Both the position numbers and the translations under genes were made by a program. Below are positions 8,112 to 15,992 of a stretch of 45,411 nucleotides of DNA, piece after piece. This DNA comes from JAYZAP01 sp964645285 (GTDB taxonomy: Bacteria; Pseudomonadota; Alphaproteobacteria; JAAXGF01): NCBI GenBank assembly GCA_964645285.1, contig CAZYDR010000015.1, forward strand, positions 1-45,411, read 5' to 3'. The notes beneath the pieces are model-generated. The model made no database searches, was not told the origin of the DNA, and saw only the letters and a list, made by a program, of their open reading frames with translations. Position 1 is the first letter of the stretch; the number at the start of each line of letters is the position of its first letter.

Positions 8112-9059
8112 ATGACCACATCGGAAAACCCGCGAATGAAACTGGGCATTATTCTGCCCGAGGCCGAAGGCGACTTCGCGGGCGGCACCGCCGGCTGGAG
8201 CGACTACAAGGCCATGGCCCAGATGGCCGAGCAGATCGGCCTCGACTCCGTGTGGTTCGTTGACCACCTGCTCTACCGCAATCCGGAATCCGCTCTCAAG
8301 CAGCAGGGCGCCTGGGAATGCTGGTCTACTCTCACCGGCCTCGCCGCCGTAACCGAAAAGGTCGAGCTGGGTTCCCTGGTCACGCCGACGTCGTTTCGCA
8401 ACCCGGCGGTGTTCGCCAAACAGATCGACGTCATCGAAGAGATTTCCGGCGGTCGGACAATTGTCGGTCTCGGCGCTGGCTGGAACGAGCCCGAATACCT
8501 CGCCTTCGGCCTGCCCTTCGACAAGCTGGTTTCGCGCTTCGAGGAGGCATTCACCATCATACGCACCCTGTTGCAGGACGGCGCCATCGACTTCGAGGGC
8601 AAATACTACACCGCCCGCGACTGCGAGCTGGCCCCCCGGGGTCCGCGCCCGGAAGGTCCGACGTTGATGGTCGGCTCCAGCGGCCCCCGCATGCTGGGCA
8701 TCACTCTGCCTCACGTGCAGATGTGGAATAACTGGTTGTGCCGGGAGGACAATACCGCCGCCCAGATCCCGGAGCGGCGCGACGTGGTCGATGCCGCCTG
8801 CGCTAAGGCCGGTCGCGACCCGGCCGATATCGAGCGTAGCGTATCCATCGTCATCGACCAGTCGGGCCGGGGTGACCTGCCGACCAGCATGGCTGGGGAC
8901 GCAGTCAAGCCGCTCACCGGATCGGTGGAAGAAATCGCCGCCGGCCTGCAGGCTTTCGTCGACGAAGGCATCGGTCACCTGCAGTTCTGTCTGGCGCCCA
9001 ACACGCTGGAATCAGTGGCGAAGTTCCGCAAAGTCCTGGAGGCCATGGGGCGGGGCTAG
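8112..9059 (+). CDS. LLM-class flavin-dependent oxidoreductase (copy 1)
   Basis: A 315-residue luciferase-like monooxygenase of the bacterial LLM class, a TIM barrel that uses reduced FMN or F420. Family features are LGIILPEAEG at the N-terminus, WFVDHLLY (48-55), ELGSLVTPTSFRNP (85-98) and GLGAGWNEPEY (119-129). The start at 8112 (MTTSENP) has GGAGGGG eight bases upstream; an in-frame upstream ATG at 8058 lacks a ribosome site. A paralogue of exactly the same length lies at 29421-30368, with long identical blocks. It may be co-transcribed with the TauE-type gene 51 nt downstream. Substrate is unknown. Confidence 0.88.
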   Translation: MTTSENPRMKLGIILPEAEGDFAGGTAGWSDYKAMAQMAEQIGLDSVWFVDHLLYRNPESALKQQGAWECWSTLTGLAAVTEKVELGSLVTPTSFRNPAVFAKQIDVIEEISGGRTIVGLGAGWNEPEYLAFGLPFDKLVSRFEEAFTIIRTLLQDGAIDFEGKYYTARDCELAPRGPRPEGPTLMVGSSGPRMLGITLPHVQMWNNWLCREDNTAAQIPERRDVVDAACAKAGRDPADIERSVSIVIDQSGRGDLPTSMAGDAVKPLTGSVEEIAAGLQAFVDEGIGHLQFCLAPNTLESVAKFRKVLEAMGRG

Positions 9060-9110
9060 GGCGCCTGCCTCGCGTCTCGCTTCCCCGGGCGCCGGTGACA
9101 GGGTGGTCGA

Positions 9111-9863
9111 ATGTTTGATGCCGTGACTGTCCTCATGGTGGCGGCTACGTTTTTCATGGCCGGCGCCGTGAAGGGGGTTATCGGCCTGGGCCTTCCGACC
9201 GTCAGCCTGACAATTCTGACCGTCGCCATAGGCATGCAGGAGGCCATGAGCCTGCTGCTCGTACCATCTCTGATCACCAACCTCTGGCAGGCGGCCGTGG
9301 GTGGTCATGGTGGCGCCATTCTGCGGCGCCTCTGGCCGTTTCTGGCCATGGCGACGGCCACCATATTGCTGGGCGCCAGCGCCCTGACCCGGGTTGATCC
9401 GTCCTTGCTGTCGGCGCTGCTCGGGGTTCTCTTGGTGGTCTACGCGACAATCAGCCTACGCGGCTATGGGTTTACGCTAAGCCCACGGAGAGAGGTCTGG
9501 GCCGGTCCTCTGGCAGGTGCGGTGAACGGCGTACTAACAGGGATGACCGGAACATTCGTCGTGCCGGGAGTGATGTACCTGCAGGCCGTCGGCATGCCGC
9601 GCGACATGCTGGTCCAGGCCATGGGCATGCTGTTCCTGATGTCCACAGCGGCCCTGGCTATCGCCCTCCATTGGCACGGTCTGCTGACGGTCGAACTCGG
9701 CGCCCTGTCCGCGGCGGCCTTGTTCCCGGCGCTCATGGGTATGGTCCTTGGACAACGGATCAGGCGAGAGTTATCCGAACCGCTCTTTCGCAGGTATTTT
9801 TTCGTCGCGCTCCTGATCCTCGGCGCCTACATCATTGTTCGCGCCATGAGCGGCTTAACCTAG
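9111..9863 (+). CDS. TauE/SafE (TSUP) family membrane exporter
   Basis: A 250-residue polytopic inner-membrane protein of the TSUP family, which carries sulfite, sulfoacetate, taurine-related or other small organic anions. The two half-repeats are visible: GAVKGVIGLGLPTVSL (17-32) and LAGAVNGVLTGMTGTFVVPG (about 134-153), each starting a hydrophobic hairpin, with about seven to eight membrane segments in total. The family length is usually 240-270, so it looks complete. It follows the LLM gene by 51 nt on the same strand. If the pair works together, the exporter may handle a product of the monooxygenase (inference). The start at 9111 has only a weak ribosome site. Confidence 0.85.
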   Translation: MFDAVTVLMVAATFFMAGAVKGVIGLGLPTVSLTILTVAIGMQEAMSLLLVPSLITNLWQAAVGGHGGAILRRLWPFLAMATATILLGASALTRVDPSLLSALLGVLLVVYATISLRGYGFTLSPRREVWAGPLAGAVNGVLTGMTGTFVVPGVMYLQAVGMPRDMLVQAMGMLFLMSTAALAIALHWHGLLTVELGALSAAALFPALMGMVLGQRIRRELSEPLFRRYFFVALLILGAYIIVRAMSGLT

Positions 9864-9907
9864 AGTCCGGCGCATACAACCCGGCGACCCTGCGCCTGCC
9901 TCGCCGC

Positions 9908-11515
9908 TCACGCCACGTCGATCAGAACCCCTGGGTTCATAATCCCGTTGGGATCAAGGACGCTCTTGGCGGCCTTGAGGGCGGCGCCGAACAACGCGGG
10001 GCGTTGGCGCTCGTACCACGGCTGGTGGTCGCGGCCGACCGCGTGATGGTGGGTGATGGTGCCGCCGAGATCGACCACCGCACCCGACGCCGCCGTCTTG
10101 ATCTCACCCCACTGCTCGAGCAATCGCGCCCGGTCGCCCATGGCCCGGAAACTGTAATAGGGCGCCGGCCCGTCCGGATAGATGTGGGTGAAGCGGCAGG
10201 TGACGATGCCCGGTGCGCCCGTGGCGTCCACGATGGCTTGGTGGGTCCGCGCCATGATGCCAGCGTGGAACTCATGGAACCGGTCCCAGGTGATGGCGGT
10301 CTCGAAGGTATCTGCGATGACGCCCCAGCCGATGCTCGCCTCGCGGAAGTAGGGCATGCGGATGAAGGCGTTGCGCCAGGCGCCCACGGCGCCGGCCTTG
10401 TGGCTGTCGCCGGCCTCGCCGGGGGTATCCCAGACGCCGCCATGGTCGGCCGCGAGTTCGAGAGCGCGGGCCATACAGGGCTCGACCGGGTGGTCGGCGG
10501 ATTCAAAACCGAGGACGAGAATGTGTTCGCTGCCGTCACCAGCGCCGTTGAGCTGTGCCTCGCCGGCGTCGAGCAGCCGGCAGTTGGTCGGGAACAGCCA
10601 CGACTGGGAAAGCGCGCGCACCGCTTCCGTGGCGGCGCTGAAATCCTTGTAGCGGACCGAGGCGGAGGCGCGAAAGCTCGGCCTATCTTGCAGGCGCATC
10701 CAGGCTTCGGTGATGACGCCCAGCGCCCCTTCGGAACCGATCATCAGCCGGTCCGGACTCGGCCCGGCGCCGGAGCCGGGCAGCCGGCGGCTCTCCATCA
10801 CCCCCGCCGGCGTCACCGTGCGCAGGGCTTCGACGAAGTCGTCAATGTGAGTATAGAGGCTGGCGTAGTGGCCGCCGGAACGGGTGGCGATCCAGCCGCC
10901 CAGGGTCGAATACTCGAAGCTTTGCGGGAAGTGGCGCAGGGTGAGCCCTTCGCCGCGGAGCCTTGATTCCAGGACCGGCCCCATAATGCCGGCCTGGATG
11001 CGCGCCGCCCGCGAGGTGGTGTCGATTTCGAGGACCTGATCGAGCTTGCCGAGATCGAGGGAAACCACCCCCTTGTAGTCGTCGCCGACCCGCGGCTCGA
11101 TGCCGCCGACCACCGACGAGCCGCCGCCGAAGGGAATGACCGCCGCGCCCATGCCATCGGCCCAGTCGAGCACCGCGACGACGTCGGCCTCGTTTTCCGG
11201 ATAGGCAACCACGTCGGGCGCAGGGGGCACATGGCGGGCGAAGACCCGGGCGGCGTCGGCAAACGACTTGCCATAGGCGTGAACCAGCCGCTCATGGGGG
11301 TCCGACGTGCAAATCACCTCAAGCGCGGTGGGCGGCGCGATGCGCGGTTTGGCAAGGTCGAATTCGTTCTCCCGGGGCGGCGCCATGTCGTCGAAATCAT
11401 CGGCGCCGAAGCGCTCGGCATAGAAGGCAGCGAGCATATGGCGCTCTTCCGCTGTCACCCCTTCGCCCTCAAAGCCCCAGCCCCAGAACTTTCGTCGGCG
11501 CGTTTCGGTCAACAT
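9908..11515 (-). CDS. FAD-binding oxidase, alkyldihydroxyacetonephosphate-synthase-like
   Basis: A 535-residue flavoprotein of the vanillyl-alcohol-oxidase fold, closest in pattern to AGPS-type enzymes. The N-terminal RRRKFWGWG resembles the KWNGWG start of AGPS. The FAD-binding domain has IPFGGGSSVVGG (127-138) and SFEYSTLGGWIATRSGGHYA. The C-terminal THHHAVGRDH (about 488-497) matches the SHHHGVG active-site loop, and the protein ends in LDPNGIMNPG, as in this family. AGPS makes ether lipids; bacterial relatives are often of unknown substrate, so ether-lipid synthesis is only one option. The start at 11515 has AGGGAT upstream. It is third in a minus-strand operon after the acyl-CoA dehydrogenase and aminotransferase, 38 nt from the latter. 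Confidence 0.85.
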   Translation of the reverse strand: MLTETRRRKFWGWGFEGEGVTAEERHMLAAFYAERFGADDFDDMAPPRENEFDLAKPRIAPPTALEVICTSDPHERLVHAYGKSFADAARVFARHVPPAPDVVAYPENEADVVAVLDWADGMGAAVIPFGGGSSVVGGIEPRVGDDYKGVVSLDLGKLDQVLEIDTTSRAARIQAGIMGPVLESRLRGEGLTLRHFPQSFEYSTLGGWIATRSGGHYASLYTHIDDFVEALRTVTPAGVMESRRLPGSGAGPSPDRLMIGSEGALGVITEAWMRLQDRPSFRASASVRYKDFSAATEAVRALSQSWLFPTNCRLLDAGEAQLNGAGDGSEHILVLGFESADHPVEPCMARALELAADHGGVWDTPGEAGDSHKAGAVGAWRNAFIRMPYFREASIGWGVIADTFETAITWDRFHEFHAGIMARTHQAIVDATGAPGIVTCRFTHIYPDGPAPYYSFRAMGDRARLLEQWGEIKTAASGAVVDLGGTITHHHAVGRDHQPWYERQRPALFGAALKAAKSVLDPNGIMNPGVLIDVA

Positions 11516-11553
11516 GGGCGATCCCTATGGGTCATTATTATCCCTCCTTGGTA

Positions 11554-12747
11554 TTACCCCAGCACCTCGGTCATGCGCTCCAGGGAGTCGATGGACGAGG
11601 CCAGGTCGTGGACCAGGGCGACGCGGATATAGGGTTTGCCCACGGCATCGCTGCCCGGCACGTCGCGGCTCATGAGCTCGCCCGGCACCACCTTGATGGC
11701 CGCCTCGGCCCACAGGCGCGTGGCCGCGGCCATGCCGTCGCCCACATCGAGCCACAGGAAGAAGCCGCCGTCGGGCCGATAGTAGCCATAGCGATTACCG
11801 AGAATACGATGGGCGGCGTCGAAGTTGGCCTTGTAGTAGGCGCGGGTCTCCGCCACGTGATCGGTGTCGCGCAGCAACGCCGAGGCGGCGGCGAGAATCG
11901 GCCGTGACACCGCGACGCCGACATAATTGCGCAGCTTGAAATAGCGCCGCAGCACCTCGCCATCGCCCACCGCGAAGCCTGAGCGCAAGCCCGGCGCGCT
12001 GGAGCGTTTGGACAGGGAGTGAAAGGCGATGACGTTGTCGAGGGAGCCGCCGAGCCGGGCGCAGGCCTCGAGCGCGCCGGGAGGTCGCTGGTCGAAGTAA
12101 ACCTCGGCATAACATTCATCGACGATCAGCAGGAAGTCGTGGGCTCGAGCCAGTTCGATGGCCGCGCACAGGTAATCCAGACTCGCCGCCGTGCCCTGGG
12201 GGTTGGCCGGGGTACAAACAAAGGCCGCCGCGGTACGCGAGAGCGTCGCCTCGTCGAGGCTCGCGAAATCGGGCATGAAGCGGTTCTCGGCCAACGCCGG
12301 CACGAACACCGGCTCGCCATAGGCGGCCACCGCGGCCCCCGCATAGGGATGGTAAAACGGGTTGGGAATGAGGATTGCCGGTGGCTGACGGGCCTTCTCG
12401 TCCGGGGTCACCACCTGGGGCAACATGGCCATGCCTTCGCGCAGGCCGGCCACGGGCAAAATGTTGCGGTCGCGCTCGATCATGCCCTCGGGCAGATCGT
12501 AAATACGGACTATGAGATCAAGCACCGCCTGGCGGTATTCCGGGGTGCCATCGGTGGCCGTGTAGCGCCCGAACAGGGCGTGGTTTTCCTCGAAGGCGTC
12601 GAGGATGAAACGGGGCGGCGGAATCTGCGGATCACCCAGGGTCAGGTTGACCGGCGTCACCCCCGGGGCCGGGGTCAGGTCAGCCATCATGGCGTCGAGG
12701 CGCATGAAGGCGGACGGCGCCATATCGCCAATTCGTGGGTTCAGCAT
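11554..12747 (-). CDS. Class I aminotransferase, DapC (succinyl-DAP aminotransferase)-like
   Basis: A 397-residue PLP-dependent fold-type I aminotransferase. The PLP lysine is Lys247 in SLSKRSSAPGLRSGF; Asp210 and Tyr213 (VDECYAE), Asn182 (PANPQG) and Arg255 complete the cofactor site, and a C-terminal Arg in YIRVALV binds the substrate carboxylate. The pattern with SLSKRSxxPGLRSG matches N-succinyldiaminopimelate aminotransferases, but the context (acyl-CoA dehydrogenase and FAD oxidase) is not a lysine operon, so another amino acid substrate is possible. The start at 12747 (MLNPRIGD) follows AGGAAAG; the frame remains open upstream through unlikely, Arg/Ser-rich sequence. Confidence 0.85.
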   Translation of the reverse strand: MLNPRIGDMAPSAFMRLDAMMADLTPAPGVTPVNLTLGDPQIPPPRFILDAFEENHALFGRYTATDGTPEYRQAVLDLIVRIYDLPEGMIERDRNILPVAGLREGMAMLPQVVTPDEKARQPPAILIPNPFYHPYAGAAVAAYGEPVFVPALAENRFMPDFASLDEATLSRTAAAFVCTPANPQGTAASLDYLCAAIELARAHDFLLIVDECYAEVYFDQRPPGALEACARLGGSLDNVIAFHSLSKRSSAPGLRSGFAVGDGEVLRRYFKLRNYVGVAVSRPILAAASALLRDTDHVAETRAYYKANFDAAHRILGNRYGYYRPDGGFFLWLDVGDGMAAATRLWAEAAIKVVPGELMSRDVPGSDAVGKPYIRVALVHDLASSIDSLERMTEVLG

Positions 12748-12829
12748 TGTTCTGCTTTCCTGGGCTCTACTTTCCTGGTGGCCGTGACCTCTTCGATGTA
12801 GCGGCAGTCGAGCGGCCGCGCAAGGTTGG

Positions 12830-14032
12830 TCATGACCCGTCGCGATTGGCGAAACGATTGCGCACCGGATGGCGGTTGGCGTCCTTGATACCAAGGGCGT
12901 CCTCGGCGATGAGAATGCGCTGGACGTTGGGTGTGCCCTCACCGACCGTCAGCATGTTGACGTAGGCGGTGATGCGAGCCACGGCGGAGTCCTCGGCCAG
13001 GGCGTAGCCGGCGAAAATTTCCGCCACCGCCTGAGCCGCATGCTTGGCGGCGCGGCCGGCGAGATATTTTGCCTGGGACGACGCCCGGGTCGATGGCGCG
13101 CCGCTGTCCATGGCGAAGGCGGTGCGGTGAACCATGAGCCGGGCCGCCTCGATATCGACAGTCATGTCGGCGATGAGATGCTGAACCATCTGGTATTCGG
13201 CGATGGGGCGGCCGCCGACTACCCGCTCGCGGGCGTAGGCGCAGGCCTCGTCGAGGCAGGCCTGGGCCAGGCCGACCAGACGGGCCGAGACCGTCAGGCG
13301 GCCGTATTCCAGGGCGTTCATGGCGACGGCGAACCCTTGGCCTTCTGCGCCCAGGCGGTTGGCCATCGGCACGGCGAAGTCGTCGAGATGGATGGCGCAG
13401 CTGCGCAATGACCGCGACAATCCGGACAAGGCGATGGGCTGGGCGTTAAAGCCGGGACCCGATCCGGGCTCGACGAGAAAAGCGCTAATGCCGCGATGGC
13501 CGGCCGCCGGGTCGGTCTTGGCGAACAGCAGTCCTGAATCACAAACATCGGCCAGGGTGATGAACTGTTTCGAGCCGTTGAGCCGGTAGACGTCGCCGTC
13601 CAGCGTTGCGGTGGTACGCATGGCGCCGGCCGCGTCGGAGCCGCCGCCGGGCTCGGTCAGGGCGAACATGCCGATGCGCCGCCCGGCGATGAGGTCGGGG
13701 ACGAAGCGCGCCACCTGCTCGTCGCTGCCCCAGTTGTAGATGGCATAAGGGCAGGTCATGGCCTGCATGTTCATGGCATAGCCGAAGGCCGGCGACAGGC
13801 GCGAGATTTCCTCGGCGATAGTGGCGACCGCGAGAAAGCCCATCTCGCTGCCGCCTAGGTCCTCGGGAAAGGCGGCGCCAAACAATCCGGCGTCACCCAG
13901 GGTCGCGATCAGCGCGCGGGGAAACTCGGCCCGTGCCTCGAAGCCGTCCATGACGGGCAGCACTTGGCGCTCGAAAAGCCGCGCAACCGTCGCCTTGAGC
14001 GCGACAATTTCTTCGGGCAGTGATAAATCCAT
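12830..14032 (-). CDS. Acyl-CoA dehydrogenase
   Basis: A full-length (400 aa) acyl-CoA dehydrogenase. The N-terminal helical domain is followed by the FAD/substrate motif MFALTEPGGGSDA (122-134) and the middle beta domain. The C-terminal domain has TVGEGTPNVQR, where Glu365 is in the position of the catalytic base of short-chain and medium-chain enzymes (YEGT). It oxidises an acyl-CoA to the enoyl-CoA and passes electrons to ETF; chain length or a branched substrate cannot be told. First gene of the minus-strand set 14032-9908, with an 82-nt gap to the aminotransferase, so a separate promoter there is possible. Divergent from ChaC. Confidence 0.9.
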   Translation of the reverse strand: MDLSLPEEIVALKATVARLFERQVLPVMDGFEARAEFPRALIATLGDAGLFGAAFPEDLGGSEMGFLAVATIAEEISRLSPAFGYAMNMQAMTCPYAIYNWGSDEQVARFVPDLIAGRRIGMFALTEPGGGSDAAGAMRTTATLDGDVYRLNGSKQFITLADVCDSGLLFAKTDPAAGHRGISAFLVEPGSGPGFNAQPIALSGLSRSLRSCAIHLDDFAVPMANRLGAEGQGFAVAMNALEYGRLTVSARLVGLAQACLDEACAYARERVVGGRPIAEYQMVQHLIADMTVDIEAARLMVHRTAFAMDSGAPSTRASSQAKYLAGRAAKHAAQAVAEIFAGYALAEDSAVARITAYVNMLTVGEGTPNVQRILIAEDALGIKDANRHPVRNRFANRDGS

Positions 14033-14078
14033 GGTCGGCCTCGTGAAAAATCCTGGGACAGTTTATTGATGGCGCACC

Positions 14079-14771
14079 ATGGAACACAATAACCACTATC
14101 AAGTTTTGTCCCTGACCCGGAACCAGATCGAAGGCCATCACAAGGGCCCACCGCCGGCCGAGGGCAACCCGCTGCCGCGGCTTGACGCGGACGATATCGA
14201 CGTCTCTCTCGACCAGACACTGAAAGACGCCGGCGGCGATGACTTCTGGCTGTTCGCCTACGGCTCGCTGTTGTGGCGGCCGGAATTTTCCTTCGCCGAG
14301 CGGCGCATTGCCCTGGTTCGCGGTTATCACCGGCGGTTCTGCTTGTGGCAATGGCGTCATCGCGGCTCGGACGCCACGCCAAACCTGATGCTCGCTTTGG
14401 ATTCCGGGGGGTCGTGCAGCGGCGTGGCCTATCGCATCAGCGGGCCAAACCTGCGCGCCAAGCTCCGGGATGTATGGCACCGTGAATTGGGCGGCGACGG
14501 CTATCGGGCGCGCTGGATGTCCGCCAGCACCGAAAATGGACCGATACGCTTGGCCGGGTTTGCTATCAACCGGACCGGCGCGCGCTACGCCGGGCGTCTG
14601 CCGGAACGTCAGGTCGCCGACACCATCGCCATAGCCCGGGGTCATAGCGGCACCGGCGCCGATTACCTGCTCAACACCGCCGCCTCTCTCAAGCAATTGG
14701 GCCTGCGCGATTCGATGATATGGCGCATGCAGCGAATGGTCTCCGGACGGCTCCAAGCGGAAGCGCAATAG
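14079..14771 (+). CDS. chaC: ChaC-like gamma-glutamylcyclotransferase
   Basis: A 230-residue protein with the ChaC fold, which releases 5-oxoproline from glutathione or other gamma-glutamyl peptides in the cytosol. The substrate-binding loop is FAYGSLLWRPEF (59-70), followed by LVRGYHRRFCLW (79-90). Glu136 in VWHRELGG fits the catalytic acid/base, and YLLNTAASLKQLGLRD near the C-terminus is typical of bacterial ChaC. The first 50 residues are extra and polar. Two ATGs compete (14079 and others downstream in the unaligned N-terminus), so the true start may be later. Divergent from the acyl-CoA dehydrogenase. Confidence 0.85.
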   Translation: MEHNNHYQVLSLTRNQIEGHHKGPPPAEGNPLPRLDADDIDVSLDQTLKDAGGDDFWLFAYGSLLWRPEFSFAERRIALVRGYHRRFCLWQWRHRGSDATPNLMLALDSGGSCSGVAYRISGPNLRAKLRDVWHRELGGDGYRARWMSASTENGPIRLAGFAINRTGARYAGRLPERQVADTIAIARGHSGTGADYLLNTAASLKQLGLRDSMIWRMQRMVSGRLQAEAQ

Positions 14772-14822
14772 AACGCAGCCAGAGAACGTGGCCCGCGAAA
14801 GATTTCACGCCTTACGACTATC

Positions 14823-14856
14823 CACCGTTGACCCGAGTCCCAAGGAACGGTGAATA
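14823..14856 (+). promoter_or_regulatory. Candidate promoter overlapping a 7-bp inverted repeat
   Basis: TTGACC (14828-14833) and TGAATA (14851-14856) are 17 nt apart, an acceptable sigma70-like pair, although the -10 is poor. The perfect inverted repeat CACCGTT/AACGGTG (14823-14829 and 14846-14852) overlaps both elements, so it could be an operator. It would drive the small Arg-rich ORF starting at 14905. Confidence 0.35.
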
Positions 14857-14904
14857 GTTTGGCAACAAAAAAAATCTGCAGGGTTCCAACTAGGGGGAAT
14901 CGCG

Positions 14905-15072
14905 ATGAGCATTCAAACTGTACGACGCGCCGGCGATGATCGCCGGGCCAATTGCAACCGCCGTGAAAGCAATGATCGACGGGATGGCGATCGCAGTCAC
15001 CGACTGCCGCGCCGGGTTCGCGGCGACCGCCGGGAGCGCAATGCCATAACCGGCCGACGCGCCACCGACTAA
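14905..15072 (+). CDS. Small arginine-rich protein (55 aa), hypothetical
   Basis: A short ORF of 55 codons with a good ribosome site (AGGGGGAA, 5 nt before ATG). The product contains seven RR pairs at near-regular intervals: RRAGDDRR, NRRESNDRR, PRRVRGDRR and GRRATD. That makes it very basic yet interspersed with Asp, like the RRxGxDRR tails seen in some alphaproteobacterial proteins (recalled resemblance, not a family assignment). It has no hydrophobic segment. It ends at the foot of the terminator hairpin shared with convergent gcrA. The opposite strand also reads open with a hydrophobic stretch, but lacks a start in context. It might bind RNA or membranes; function unknown. Confidence 0.5.
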   Translation: MSIQTVRRAGDDRRANCNRRESNDRRDGDRSHRLPRRVRGDRRERNAITGRRATD

Positions 15073-15073
15073 G

Positions 15074-15097
15074 AAAAACGGCGCCTCGCGGCGCCGT
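15074..15097 (-). terminator. Rho-independent terminator of gcrA
   Basis: A perfect 8-bp GC-rich stem, ACGGCGCC (15078-15085) and GGCGCCGT (15090-15097), with a 4-nt loop, is followed on the minus strand by a TTTTTC tract. It starts 25 nt past the gcrA stop. On the plus strand no T tract follows, so it terminates the minus-strand gene. Confidence 0.8.
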
Positions 15098-15121
15098 AAT
15101 TCCATAATCTCGGAGAGTTGT

Positions 15122-15628
15122 CTACGCGGCCCGCTCCGCTTGGCTTGCGGCCCGTCCACCCCGACGGTCGCGGCGATCCTCGCGCACATAGGCGCGGGCG
15201 CAATGTTCGGGACAGTAAGGCCGGCCGGACAGGGACGGCGAACCGCAGAAATGAAAATCTTCATCACCGGGATCGCCGAATGGCCACTGGCAGGGCGGCG
15301 CATGCAAGTCGGCCACCGGCTGGGTCGCGGCCGCCACCGGTGCTTGGGCGTAGACCTCGGCCGCCACGACGGGCGAATCGACAACGTCTGAAACCGGGGT
15401 GTCCACCGGAACTCTGATCTCGTGCCTAAGTTGCGGCGCTGGAGACCGGGCAGCCGCCCGCGTCTCGCGCTTGATGGGTGAGGGCCGTCCCGGCAAACCC
15501 AGGCGATGGACCTTGCCCACCACCGCGTTTTTCGAGACATCGAGCTGGCGGCCAATCTCGGCGGTGCTCGCGCCGGTTGCCCACAACCGCTCCAGTTCAC
15601 TAATTCGTTCCGGGGTCCATGTAATCAT
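15122..15628 (-). CDS. gcrA: GcrA cell-cycle regulator
   Basis: GcrA is an alphaproteobacterial transcription factor that joins sigma70 RNA polymerase and senses CcrM methylation (GANTC) to time cell-cycle genes. The N-terminal DNA-binding domain is unmistakable: MITWTPERISELERLW, then a helix-turn-helix with NAVVGKVHRLGLPGR (34-48). The C-terminal sigma-interacting domain has CQWPFGDPG (113-121), DFHFCG and GRPYCPEHCARAY. The linker (55-105) is Pro/Ala-rich. The start at 15628 is chosen because GGATGG is then at a workable distance; the adjacent ATG at 15631 would be too close. Its presence is the main taxonomic marker in this window. Confidence 0.95.
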   Translation of the reverse strand: MITWTPERISELERLWATGASTAEIGRQLDVSKNAVVGKVHRLGLPGRPSPIKRETRAAARSPAPQLRHEIRVPVDTPVSDVVDSPVVAAEVYAQAPVAAATQPVADLHAPPCQWPFGDPGDEDFHFCGSPSLSGRPYCPEHCARAYVREDRRDRRGGRAASQAERAA

Positions 15629-15654
15629 CATGCCATCCAATATACGCAATATAT

Positions 15655-15680
15655 GGTGGATGACACCTGAAAAATGTCAA
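15655..15680 (-). promoter_or_regulatory. Candidate gcrA promoter with DnaA-box-like site
   Basis: On the minus strand a perfect TTGACA (15680-15675) is followed after 19 nt by CATATA (about 15655-15650), giving a short leader to the ATG at 15628. Between them lies TCATCCACC (15663-15655), matching seven of nine bases of the DnaA box TTATCCACA. In Caulobacter gcrA is controlled by DnaA and CtrA, so the position is sensible, but a near-match of nine bases is weak evidence. Confidence 0.45.
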
Positions 15681-15760
15681 AATACGGTAATTTTTTACGA
15701 AATCTTAGATATTGCCCGCTACCAATGGTCCAGGCTCATCCCGAATTAGGGAGTTTGACC

Positions 15761-15964
15761 ATGAGAACCGACAAGAAACCGCGGCCCCTGACATCAGGCA
15801 CGCCGAACCGCATCAATCAGGCCAGCATCGCCCCCCACATCGCCCATTACCTGATAAAATCCTTCGGCGCCGATGAAGCGGCGCGCTGTGCCCAGCGTCA
15901 TCATTGGAACGGCGTGCTGACCATGGTACAGGCGGAAACCGGCCACGCCAGCGCCTGCGGCTAA
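15761..15964 (+). CDS. Small hypothetical protein (67 aa)
   Basis: A 67-residue ORF starting at 15761 (MRTDKKPRP) behind GGGAG. The N-terminal third is basic and polar; the remainder looks helical, with IAHYLIKSFGADEAARCAQ followed by HHWNGVLTMV. I recognise no domain. It is divergent from gcrA and convergent with the MFS gene, 28 nt away. The frame is open upstream to 15674, but the internal start has the better ribosome site. Coding potential is supported mainly by the ribosome site and the amphipathic helix pattern. Confidence 0.55.
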   Translation: MRTDKKPRPLTSGTPNRINQASIAPHIAHYLIKSFGADEAARCAQRHHWNGVLTMVQAETGHASACG

Positions 15965-15992
15965 CATCCAGAGCACCTGCGGCTAACGCCCG

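Noticed and set aside
14890..15600. Minus-strand frame across gcrA with a hydrophobic end
   Set aside because: It uses a different frame from gcrA, crosses its terminator and has no supported start; the hydrophobic stretch is the complement of the Arg-rich ORF.
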